Position numbers and translations under genes: made by a program. Shown piece by piece: positions 1 through 10,082 of a stretch of DNA of 64,000 nucleotides (the first letter of the stretch is position 1; every line of letters begins with the position of its first letter). A model generated the notes under the pieces. The model was not told the DNA's origin. It made no database searches and saw only the letters and a list, made by a program, of their open reading frames with translations. Source of the DNA: Pyrenochaeta sp. MPI-SDFR-AT-0127 (Eukaryota > Ascomycota > Dothideomycetes > Pleosporales > Cucurbitariaceae). The DNA lies in NCBI GenBank assembly GCA_020747015.1, contig JAGTJM010000054.1, positions 124,001 through 188,000 on the forward strand, in the 5' to 3' direction.

Positions 1-183
1 GGAATAGGCTTGGATCGGGCCAAGATTGACAAGAAGAGGCGAAGAAGCGTGGCTGTGGAGGCTGAGACCCCGGAACCTGTGCTGGTTTGCGGGGAGCGCT
101 TGGATCTGGATAAGATAAGAGCATCAGCATGCCCTCGAGAACGCATTTTGACCTGTCCATACGGCCGCGGACCTGTTTCATGA
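1..183 (+). CDS. 3' end of an unidentified gene (partial)
   Basis: Frame 1 is open from the first base of the window to a TGA at 181-183, giving 60 residues. The peptide begins with a basic patch (AKIDKKRRRSVAVEAETPEP) that could be a nuclear localisation signal and ends in a short Cys-containing tail. It belongs to a gene that starts outside the window, so the function cannot be read here. The only support is an open frame at the edge plus codon-like composition; a chance open frame of this length is possible. The next gene begins about 160 bp downstream on the same strand. Confidence 0.4.
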   Translation, partial: GIGLDRAKIDKKRRRSVAVEAETPEPVLVCGERLDLDKIRASACPRERILTCPYGRGPVS

Positions 184-342
184 AGAGATTGGATTTTGAG
201 AGTGATTCCATTTCTACCCGACCGAGTCTTGGAGGCCACCCCATCCGCCGCATTCGCGCATCCTGCGTGCCGTGCTTTCCGAGTACGCATCATTACGGTG
301 CCGCAAAACAAAATACCCCCGCGGATTTACTCGAGCACAAAG

Positions 343-1264
343 ATGCCTGCGTTAGGCCGAACATTCGAAGCGGAAATGTATGCGCTTCAAGCGCGAGAAT
401 GGCGTCGAACAGTCGGCCAGACTGGCATGACACCAACGGCTTTCGCCTTCCTTATTCCTGTATTTGTTGTGGCGATTGCGACCCCATTGTACGTTCGCTA
501 TATTGATTACGATGCACCGTCTACCTCCATTCTTATGTGATGAAGTTTTGAAATGGCGCTGACACGAAAAGTCTGTGTGTGTTTTGTGTACGCAAGCGAC
601 GACGAACGCAACCTTTTGTACCTGCCGCGAAGAAACCAGCCCTCCAACGAGCGGAAGCAAGAGACCGGTTGAACTCAGTGACGGAAGTTTCAAATGTAAC
701 CGGCGAGACCAAGCTGTTGCATGTAGGCATGGTCGAGGAAAATGAAAAAATTGTAGAAAGCGCTTCCTTTGCAGAGAGGGAATGGTGAGTTTTTGGTCCT
801 TGTTAAGACCGGCGCGAATGTGCTGATAGATGGACTCCAGTGCGATTTGTCTGTCCACTCTGCATGGCCCATCACCACCTGAGCCTGCAAAACTCAGCAA
901 CGAATCTATAGTCGATGAAGCAGCGACATCCCTATCTACCAATGAATTTACCATGTCTGAACCCGAAGCAATTCTAAAATTGCACGTATGCGGTCACGAA
1001 TTCCACGCCGAATGTCTAGTCTCATGGTTTGTCCTACGCAAAACAAGTTGCCCGATTTGTCGTGCTGTATACTACAGCAAAGAAGCTATGCAGATTCATG
1101 ATGATGAAAATCATGTGGGTGCGCATACTCCTACAACGATGGAAGCCCAAGCACCTGCGACTAGAATCAGCAACTGGCGATACTTCATCCACGGCCATAG
1201 TGTGTTTCGCAGCCAGAACGGGCCAATGCCCCAATCGATGAATCAGACTGGCCAATTGCGTTGA
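343..1264 (+). CDS. Membrane-anchored RING-H2 finger protein
   Basis: Model: exons 343-488, 572-784 and 841-1264, with introns 489-571 (GTACGT, branch CTGAC) and 785-840 (GTGAGT). The exons sum to 261 codons (260 aa). A hydrophobic segment at about residues 31-55 (FAFLIPVFVVAIATP, then a short Cys-rich stretch) is followed by a basic KRRR stop, so one membrane span with the RING on the basic side is likely. The RING ligands are C120, C123, C170, H172, H175, C178, C190 and C193. The second splice creates the first zinc ligand (ERE-C-AIC). The fold predicts an E3 ubiquitin ligase on an internal membrane. The spacer of 46 residues between the first and second ligand pairs is longer than the usual 9-39. 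The start at 343 is the first ATG that gives a sensible N-terminus; an ATG-like start further up (196) is less likely. The substrate is unknown. Confidence 0.75.
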
Positions 1265-2166
1265 AGGCGTCTCAACAATCGCTGGGATCGAGATAAAGTT
1301 ATGCTGTAAAAAGAATTTCCTGACGCCAAGAGACATATAGAAGCGCGCAATAGTCCGACTGAGCTGGAGATAGTCGTAAAGCGCCTAAGTCGAACACGAT
1401 TCACACAACCCTGTTCAGATGTCTTTTGAGACCTAATGGTCCCGAGTAGTGACACTGAGAATCCATGAAAACGTCTGGGTCGTCTTCAAATTGACCGACA
1501 TGGAGGGACTGCTTTCTGGAGCAGACCTTGGCTTCACATACCGCAAAGGTAGCATGGCGAATCGTAGGGGTTCCACAATTTCCAAAGGCCGTGATCCACA
1601 GATCTCATTTCACCTTAAGCTGGATTTCTCAGAGCTGCGAAGACTGGAGGGCTGGAGAGCGCATGGGATCATGATTTTTTGAAGGCGCCGGGATGGTAAG
1701 AGGATATGCCAAAGCACAAAGTGAGAAGCCCTGGCTGATGTAGCTGGGCGATTTATATTCTATTGATTGTATAAACCAAGAATGCCAGCGTTGTAGTACA
1801 TATGACCACGAATACATTTTCTATCCTACTTAAAATACCCGAACAATTGGGCCATACCATAGGATTTGAGCAATACATCCACACCACATCAGCACATACA
1901 TGTGATTTTTTTGTCCGAGAACCATCTAATCATCCGCCAGATAAATCCCATTTAGTGGTGTACTGGCTTTTATGAATTGAAGCCTCCTCACTACAAGATG
2001 CAGTCGACATTGACAGAAGCGTGAAGTTCTACGTCCGCATAGGCCGCGCTTATCCGAAAATCGGATCGTGCACGTGCAACACCGGCTTTTCCGGCAGACT
2101 TCCCTTCCAGACTTCTGACTCCACAATCCCACCACGGGTAGTATTACTACCCTGTATAAATCAAAG
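1265..2166. other. Intergenic region without a supported gene
   Basis: About 900 bp between the RING gene and the transcription factor. Short open frames occur (for example 1449-1682, 77 codons) but carry no recognisable domain and no matching intron signals. It presumably holds the 3' UTR of the RING gene and the promoter of the transcription factor. Confidence 0.5.
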
Positions 2167-4741
2167 ATGCAGGATATGAACATATCTGCCCTACATACAG
2201 AGCTGGAAACCAAGCCTTCGCCGGCATGGTCACCTGCCAATGGAAACGCGACGCGTACGGAAAGTGCAGCTGCGAGCAATACACCCCCAGAAGCAAGTTC
2301 AAGCGAGCAAAGGTCGCCACCAGCAAAGAGAAGAAGAGAAGATAGGGAGAGAACAAGAGTCAGTAGGGCGTGTGATCGGTGTAAGAAGTGAGTCCCGATA
2401 TGAACTACCCTACCAAGGCCTAGTTTACCAGCCTATGTTCGGACAGAGCAGCACGACGCGAGAGCATAAACTAATGCTATGACAGAAAGAAGACAAGATG
2501 TACTGGCAGATGCCCCTGCACGTTGTGTTTAAGGTCCGGACTACCTTGCGAGTTTACGGCTTCATATACCCGAGGAAGACTTCCCTCAGTTCAAGTTGAT
2601 GAATCAGCAATGACCACAGGCTCGCATCAGCGAATATCGATGCCTGAACAAGAATCGCCACTTGAGAATGCATCTAGAGATACTACCACCACATCATTTC
2701 AATACCCTAGAATCTACCCGTCGCCATCTATAGACCGACCCGTCTTCTCTGCTGTCGATAGCCTGAACGCGTCAAATGACTACGTTCCCAGAGACCCTCC
2801 ATCACGAAATTCTCCTGAACCACAACAAGGTCAGACAGATCAACAAGGCCATTACGTCGGTTCTTCAAGTGCAGTGTCCTTTCTTATTCGCATCCAGAAA
2901 CGTTTGCACCAACATTCATCTCTCTCCCACGAATCGAGCATCTTCACTTTTGGCGATGCACCTCTTCCGGAGTTCGATCCGTCATTCTTCGTTCTACCGC
3001 CAAAACCTGACGCTCAAAGGCTAGTTGAAAGGTACTTTGACTATGCAGCCCCAACCCATCGGTTTCTGCATCGACCAAGTATCGAGAAGTTAGTGGAAGA
3101 GTTTTACGAGACGCAGGGCGAGATGAGGGGTGAGAATGGAAAAGCAAAGGCGGCACTATTGATGGTCGTTTTCGCGCAGGCGCAGGCGTACATGCCCAAG
3201 GGTAGTACGGCGCAAGAGAACAGGTATACCATTTTATCCTTCAAAACATAGACTTCCCATTGACTTTCATTAGTGCACGCTACTTCTTCGCAGCCGAGCA
3301 TCAACTATCGAAAGAACGCGGAGCGGTTCGCTTAGCCAGTGTGCAAGCCCGCCTTCTTCAGTGTTTCTATCTTCTAACACAGTCTCGCATCAACCATTGC
3401 TGGAGTCTTTTCGGCACCCTATCCCATCTTGCCCTGGCCATAGGCTTGAACCGTGGCAGGAAATGTGACCCTTCTACTACTATTGACTACGTGGAGCTTG
3501 AAAATCGGAGACGGTTATTTTGGTGCGCATACTCTCTGGACAAATATCTCGCTGCTGCTTTGGGCAGACCACGAACCTTTAAAGATGAAGACATCGATCA
3601 AGTCAGTAGTATTGTCGTAACTTATCCAAGAATCTTGCTTACGTGTCACTGATAGGAACTTCCAACCATTGTGAACGACAACGACTTGCATCCAACACAC
3701 ATCTCCCTGACAGCATCGAAATCACACTCTATCATGAAGGGACCAGTTGAGCACATCAAACTAACCCGGATAGTCTCTCTAGTACTCCGTGATCTCTATT
3801 CGATTCGGCCACCCAGTCTTCCCCTCCGTATCGAACTTTCCTCAAAATACACAGCTGATCTGCATGCGTGGCGCAGCCCCCTTTCCCGCTTCTTGTCGGA
3901 TTCTGGCGCAGAGGGGGGAGGTATCGATAGCCATCTTCTCATCCCAATTTACCAACGGCAACGGAGTGTGCTGAACCTCGCCTATTACCACGCCATGCTA
4001 CTCATTCACCGCCCCTTCCTCCTCCGCGACTTCGCAAGTCTAACGCACATGCCTACGCACCGCTCCTGGGGCAAGGGAGCAAATGCTGCAACGCTGGACA
4101 CAAGCGGGAATGTCACCGCCTGCCTTGAAGCAGCAATGAGCATCGTCCGTGTCGTAGATGATGTGTTTACATCTTCCAACCTGTTTCGCAGTTTCTGGTT
4201 TACGCAATACTATGCCTTCTGCGCCGTTGTGGTTCTATACATCTATCGCATTCAACAACACCTCATCACGCCGGGCAAGTGCGAAGGGTACTTTGCTGCG
4301 GGACAAAAGTGTCAAAGGCAGCTGGAAAGCGTAAGCGAGACAGACTGTCTCGCACGCAGATACTGTCTTGTTCTTGAGGAGTTGAGGGTCGAAGCGTTAC
4401 GACAGAATAGTCGCCTTTCGGAACCGGCAGTGACGCCGTTGCCCCTCTCTAGCTCGACGCCTGTGGCAATCGATGCGGGCATCCAAGATACGTTGATGCC
4501 GGAGACTACACCACAGACTGACACCGCAAGTCCATCAGGCCTCAGCGGAGCGTTCTATGGCAACAATATCCCCCCGACGCCCGAAAGCGCGGTATTCAAT
4601 CCGAATTACCTTCCATCGAACAATATCATGTCAGACTTGACAAGCTGGGGCCAATTCGATAGTCTGGTCACAGCGGGGATTGGCATGTTCGATGGAGGAT
4701 TTCAGGGGGACAATGGGTTTGGGTTTGGGTTTGGACTATAA
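2167..4741 (+). CDS. Zn2Cys6 transcription factor with fungal-specific MHR domain
   Basis: Four exons, 2167-2387, 2486-3223, 3274-3601 and 3656-4741 (790 aa). The introns are 98, 50 and 54 bp with GTGAGT, GTATAC and GTCAGT donors. The first intron splits the zinc cluster: joined, the ligands are C69, C72, C79, C85, C88 and C95 (spacing 2-6-5-2-6), preceded by a basic AKRRREDRER stretch. The middle homology region (Fungal_trans type) runs from about residue 280 to 520, with the family hallmarks HRPSIEKL, LAIGLNRG, RRRLFWCAYSLDKYLAAALG and RPRTFKDEDID. The C-terminus is acidic and Gly/Phe-rich (ends GFGFGFGL) and may be the activation region. The protein should be nuclear and bind CGG-type half sites. 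The regulated pathway cannot be told, since no enzyme cluster lies beside it. Confidence 0.9.
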
Positions 4742-5330
4742 TGTTGAATTTGGTTTGGTGTAATGGTAAAGTTTGGTATGATCTGATATAAGGTTCGACA
4801 ATGAAGTTTCGCGCTTTCAAAAGTGCATCTATATAGGTTGTAGATGTGCGCGAGGCCGCATCATGCTATGTTAGAGGGAATTAGGAACTAGGGACGTATA
4901 ATAGATTTCGTAACAGATTACCCTCTCTCCATCCAGTGAACGAAAGAATCGATATAATCTGAAACTCGTTGGGTTCGCCTCAGATATCGATCAATTCTGC
5001 TTGGTGTTAGCAATTCAACAACATGATGCAAAGTATCATTCGTGTCATGCGCACATTCATCTGCCAACCATGTGTCTTCATTACTACCGGATGTTCGCAG
5101 CTCCTCACACCCTCAAGACAGATCGTTTCTCATGCGCCCACTTTGGCCGAACGCTCCCTTCTTAGACAGCCCTCCAGTCCTCATTCTTTGTCGCCACATG
5201 TGCACACCCACGGCACCATCTCTCGCAAGTATTGACCATCAATTCGTTACAGCGATCTAGACAGTGAACCGTCTGCCCATATTTCAAAATATACAGTATA
5301 TGGGGAAAGTGTGGAGGTTATAAGGGAAAG
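4742..5330. other. Convergent intergenic region
   Basis: About 590 bp between the stop of the Zn2Cys6 gene and the stop of the NEDD8 gene, which face each other. It should contain both 3' UTRs. Two overlapping short open frames near 5023-5260 have no recognisable content. Confidence 0.5.
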
Positions 5331-5895
5331 CTAGAAACCGCCACGAAGTGCGAGAACCAAGTGAAGTGTAGCGCCGCCCTCGAGTTGGTAGTCTGCTGCG
5401 GTCTTATCGTCGGCCCTACGCAGACATGTAAGTACGATACTTTATCGTTCAGACTCCAGAAAAAATGGCATGAATGAGTCGCCCTCGATGGGTGGAGGTT
5501 CAAACTCGAATCCCCAGTATACAGAATGTTACGCACATTTGTTTGCCACCATAGATGAGCCTTTGCTGTGCTGGGGGAATTCCCTCCTTCTCTTCGACAC
5601 GCTCCTTTATCCTCGAGACCTGGTTTACGTATGTCAGCATTTCCCCTCGACATCATGCTGACAGACAGCAGCCGTAAATGCTTCATCGTGTGTCTTCGAA
5701 GGGCATACGAGGTGGGGGTGCGTTGATTCAAGGTAGGACACAGGGAGAGGCCTACTTTGTAGTCTGGTTCGATGTCTAGCTCGATCTCCTTGCCCGTGAG
5801 GGTTCGTACTCTGTCACTACAGTTAGCATGCAGTTTCTCCGGTCCCTCAAGCTTCAACGGCTACCAAGCTGTACTCAAACATACTTGATCTGCAT
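5331..5895 (-). CDS. RUB1: NEDD8/Rub1 ubiquitin-like modifier, four exons
   Basis: Minus-strand exons 5885-5895 (11 bp), 5756-5810, 5537-5619 and 5331-5415 join to 78 codons (77 aa). Introns are 74, 136 and 121 bp with GTATGT, GTAGGC and GTGCGT donors. The protein is ubiquitin-sized and reads VRTLTGKEIELDIEPDYK near the N-terminus, IKERVEEKEGIPPAQQRLIY in the centre and HLVLALRGG at the end. Ala at position 72 (LALRGG rather than LRLRGG) separates NEDD8 from ubiquitin. One residue, Phe, follows the di-glycine, so the precursor needs a C-terminal hydrolase before activation by the NEDD8 E1 (AppBp1/Uba3). The mature form is attached to cullins and switches on SCF-type ubiquitin ligases. No single open frame shows the gene; only the second exon is visible inside a longer spurious frame. 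Codons on both sides of every splice give the conserved residues, so the model is firm. Confidence 0.93.
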
Positions 5896-7978
5896 CTTGG
5901 CTGTCCTTTTCTTCCTTCCGCTTCAGCAAGCGTTTTCGAGTGCAGTAGGAGACGTAGTCGCAAGCCGAACGTGGCTATAGATCGTTGCGCGGGTGGTGTA
6001 AGAGAGCGTTGTTTGTTGGTGTAACGGAAAGGGCTTGGAGTTGGATGGCAAGTGGGAGACGTTTGAATAGGCAGCAAAGGTGCTTGGTGTTTGCTCAGTC
6101 GGTGCGGCCTGACAGCCGCAGCTGCCATGGTGGGGCAGATGCGCCACAGAGGCGGGGCAAAAGTGGCTGGTGCCCACTAGCCTCATATAGACGAGCATCC
6201 AAGCTTGGGCTTCAGCTCTCACCAAAGGTGTCACAAAACGATGATACTGAAAATGGGAGGCATGGTGGCTGCTTTGGGTCAAGCCAAAAGCCCAGTTTTG
6301 CTTGGAAGTCTGGGGTCGTATTGCATGGGGGCCAGGGGCCATCGCTGGAGCCCACTCAATCAAAAGGCACACCTAAAATTTGGTTCAAAAAAAGTAAAAA
6401 GCCTAGAACCATGGCGGTCACGGTCAATTCCTGCGAGACTCTGGTAGCGTCTGTCTTACGCACCACCTGTTAGCACGCCCGCTGTCAAAAGCGGCAGTGT
6501 TCCGGGCGTCCAGGCCAATCTGAAAGCCTTCGTTCAGCCCTACCACGCCCCCAGAATGCGCAACACCACTCACAAATGTCTATTCCTTGAACAGTTCAGC
6601 CATGCCCAAACATAACTATATGCACGCTACTTTGGGCCTCTTTTAAAACTCTCGGCAAGTGCGTCTCGTGACGGGGAATCTCACGCCTCACAGAAACGCC
6701 ACACTGTACCAGTCACCCAATCGTTCTTCTGGCCAGCCAGTTACGCGCCCAGGTCTCAAACCAGGAAGATGCTGAAACGCACACTAACACGAAGCTCACC
6801 GGGAAAGCTGCAGTCCGACTCTATTAATCGCAAAGTGGAACCCAAGAATAGAGATATCAACGTCAAAACAGGCAAGGTAGGATGCGCTGGCAGGCCTAGT
6901 AAGACGGAGCTTGTCAGAGTCCACTTGCTCTTTGCATTTCGATTGTGTCGTAGGTAGTATCTAATCATGGTATACACAGTAGCAGGGCCACAGCGGGCCC
7001 TCATGCAAGCCTGAACCCTTGAATCGATACCAAGATATTGGACGATGGAAGACTATAACCGAAAATCCACTCAAAAAATATGTACACTATTGAAAATAGA
7101 AACTGGGAGGTCGAACCGTAGCGACACAAGCCCTAGATGAAGGAATAAGAGAAGAAACGCCCAGCTGACTGGGGACCTGGGGTATATGCAAACAGTTTGA
7201 AGCCAACAGGAAGCGCAATGAGCTTTCGTGATATTGATGACAAAGGAAAGAAACCGATCCCAATTGATGACCACCATAGATCAATGTTCTTTGGTCTTGA
7301 ATGCGCCTTTGTCCTACTTTCCGATCTTGACACGGCGGACAATAATGCAGTGAGGTCGATATACCTGATATCGCTGATGGAAAAAAAAATAAAGTCCAGA
7401 CTCCAGCCACTGGTCCGCCTCTTGATGTCATCGCTGGTGTGCACCAAAGGAGCGCACTCCCAAAATGGTCATGGCCGAGAAGTGGCAGCAGTCTTGTGAG
7501 CATCTATAGCCGAAACAAAGGTGATATTGGCCCAGGATGTATGAAATGGAAGCTCTACCCGAAACTGATGAGGATGGAACTCCCAGGATCGGAAAGTACC
7601 GCTTGTATAAAGTTTGAAAGTCACCAGAAAGCCATTAGCCGGCGCCTAAAGTGTTTTGTGGGTAACAGAGCGAGCCAAAGTCCCAGAATTGCAAGTCCAG
7701 AGGAACAGACGATTTTGCAGATATCGATTGATACCCCTAGGCAAGACGCAGCAAAGGTGTATGCAGCACTTGCATGCGCATTCGGATTAGGATGGAGCGC
7801 GCATGCGCCTTGTGTTTCGCGTTTGCAGATTTGGGTTCGATGCACAAACCAACGGCGTGCGGGTCGCTGACGAGAGAAATTCTTAAAGCTGCATGCATCA
7901 AACCTGACCAGCCGCAAAAGAGGTGGGGAGGCGAGGAGCAAACTGCACGCCTGACCAACAACAACCACCGATCTATCT
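5896..7978. other. Gene-poor region upstream of NEDD8
   Basis: About 2.1 kb. The part next to 5895 is the NEDD8 promoter. Several open frames of 60-160 codons overlap one another on both strands without any domain, splice support or consistent codon use, so none is called. Confidence 0.45.
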
Positions 7979-8452
7979 TTACCCTGCAAAATAGTCAAAT
8001 CGCGAGCTGACTTGTGAGGAATTGGTCGCCGATATATCCAAACGCCAGGTATGCTCGGAAGGGAGGATCCAACAAGGAGAAAATGCAGCCATCGGACCGG
8101 AATCGTTCCGGAAGTGGGCAACATCCGGTACTAATCTCGGATAGCCAAAAGGGTAATACTGGGCGAAAGCGTCCTGGTTGGCCGGGAAAGCAACTTTGTA
8201 AACGACATTGCGATCCAATTTCATAAGATGAGAAAACCTTTCCTTGAATCCTTGGTGGGGTCTGGGGCCGTGCTTGCTTGCGTACTTGATTTCAAGAATT
8301 GAGGAGATTTTGATGTTGTGGAGCTCATTTCGCTTGCGATAGTTGACTGCAAGGACGAAATTGATTGTGGCGTGTCTGGAAATAACGTGCTCTTCATTCC
8401 TTGCTTTGTTTTCGTGTTCATGTGATTTGGAGCTTGTGCTTATCGATGCCAT
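7979..8452 (-). CDS. Possible small hypothetical protein
   Basis: An uninterrupted minus-strand frame with an ATG at 8452 (MASISTSSKSHEHENKARNE) would give about 157 residues. It lies just downstream of the Gln/Pro-rich gene on the same strand, so it may equally be that gene's 3' UTR. The composition looks protein-like in the middle (YKVAFPANQDAFAQYYPFGY) but no family is recognised and no intron or promoter signal supports it. I include it only as a candidate. Confidence 0.2.
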   Translation of the reverse strand: MASISTSSKSHEHENKARNEEHVISRHATINFVLAVNYRKRNELHNIKISSILEIKYASKHGPRPHQGFKERFSHLMKLDRNVVYKVAFPANQDAFAQYYPFGYPRLVPDVAHFRNDSGPMAAFSPCWILPSEHTWRLDISATNSSQVSSRFDYFAG

Positions 8453-8506
8453 AATGCTAACCAATCCGGACAAGCGCGATCGCAGTGCTGAAACCAAGAT
8501 ACCAAT

Positions 8507-10082
8507 CTAATGGTCACCAACTTCCCGTTTAGGAGATGACATATATCTCCCGTCCCAATGCTGATCCTGCGGGCCGTACTTTGGCGTTTCAGGTTGAGAT
8601 GGAATTGAGGTTGGCGCGTAATTTTGCTGACCTTGCAATCGACCATCATTTCGATGAGGTGGGGTTGCGTGTGCTGGATCCGAATTTGGCAGCGGCTTGC
8701 CTTCAGCAACGCGCGGTTCTTCTGGGATGTCCCTTGCCGCGCAATTGACGTCTCATGCGCGAGCCCCGAAACAGTACCGCGACGGCTCAGAGAACCGCTG
8801 GAGCCCTCTGGTCCTCGTGTAGAAGCATCAGAACGGGCTCGACCATGTCCTCGTCGTCCCGGTGTCGATGTCGATGACGTCGATATGTGTGAGAAGGATG
8901 GCGATGTGTAAGACTGCGGCGCTGATGTTGGAAGCGGTGCGGGTTGGTGCTGGCCTTGAGCCTTGCGCTTTTTGGGGGAGCTGGTGTATTCTAGGTCAGA
9001 CGCGTGAGACGTCGCACGTTGACGGGGTTGGTAGACAGGCGAAGTTTTGTATTTACCTGAAGGCGTTGCTGGCGGATTTCCGCTCGAACTCTTCTCTTGT
9101 TGTGATGATGCGGACGGTGGGACCCAGTGGTGGAAGTAAATCGACGGGGATGATTGCTCCTGTTGCGCCGTCTGAGTCTGCTGCAATTGCTGCACGCCTG
9201 ATGGAGCTGCAGGAGGCTGCTGGATGTTCATCTCATTCGTAGTCAATCGAGGAAGCTGCGACTGGGGAGGAGGTCGCGGAGCGGACGTTGGGGCCCAACG
9301 TGGCCAGACAGTTGCGCAGCTCTTCCTCGTGGTGACAACGGGGCCCGCCAGCGTAGCCTGTTCCAGAGAGGGAGCGTGCTGGGCTTGCGGAGGTAATGGC
9401 TGACCAGGCAAGACGAGGTCGGGGAGGACCGTCTGCGGCGTCGGTGGTTGCCCAGAATAGACGGTGGACGGAGGCTGGCCTATCAATCGTGTGTCTCTTC
9501 GAAGATCCGGAGAGAATTGCGTCTGCGCTTGAGTCTGCGCTTGTTGGTGGGCAGCTTGCACCTGGCGGTATACTGCTGAATCCATTCAGCACTGATGTTT
9601 GCGAGGTTGCCTCCACCGATGCCAGCGAATATTATGGGTACCAAGTGAGGTGGAATGCCGCCTTGCATGGATTCTCGAAGCATAGACTGCTCGATCTTGC
9701 GTTGCTCTAGCCTCAATGTTTCCTGTCTTGTTTTTTCCTCCTCTTGCTTTCGTCTTTCTTCTTCAGCTTTTGCTGCTAGCCAGTTCTTCATCCCATCCTC
9801 AGCGCCTTGCCATTGCGAAGGTGCTGCAGGCATTGCACCCAAGGTGCTCTGGATGGGAGGAGGCCCCCGCCCTGGATCTGGCAAGGTCATCGCCGAAGGC
9901 GGCGGGAGTCCCCGGTGAGGAGTGCCCATGGCGTAAGAAGAACTGGCTGCCTGGGAATTCCGTCGCCCACCGTTGAGCCTGGGTGAGAAACGAGCAGCCG
10001 TGGAGGATGAGAAGGCTGGGGAGTAGTCATGGGGTTTGAACTCGAAGTCCGCCTTGACCGGATTAGAAAGTGTGAGCAACAT
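8507..10082 (-). CDS. Conserved-looking Gln/Pro/Ser-rich protein with interrupted frame
   Basis: Three minus-strand open segments in different frames seem to make one protein. Segment 1 (to about 9562) holds a charged helix, GMKNWLAAKAEEERRKQEEE, followed by a hydrophobic IPPHLVPIIFAGIGGGN. Segment 2 (about 9496 to 8778) is Gln/Pro-rich and contains SSPSIYFHHWVPP and SPKKRKAQGQ, a likely nuclear signal. Segment 3 (8721-8507) reads EEPRVAEGKPLPN and ends with KREVGDH and a TAG. Introns 9497-9561 (GTGCAAG/CGAAG, 65 bp) and 8722-8777 (GTACTG/CCCAG, 56 bp) would connect them into 485 codons from the ATG at 10082. The sites are weak, and the first would delete an obviously coding-like Gln-rich stretch. 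One-base indels at 9561-9564 and at the GGG run 8731-8733 would join the frames as well. A nuclear or regulatory role is a guess. Confidence 0.55.

Noticed and set aside
352..954. 200-residue minus-strand open frame over the RING gene
   Set aside because: It lies opposite the spliced RING-H2 exons, which have zinc ligands and proper splice sites; the minus frame has no domain.
5500..5535. tRNA T-arm-like sequence (ggttcaaactcgaatcccc)
   Set aside because: No matching acceptor, D or anticodon stems; the site is inside the third intron of the NEDD8 gene.
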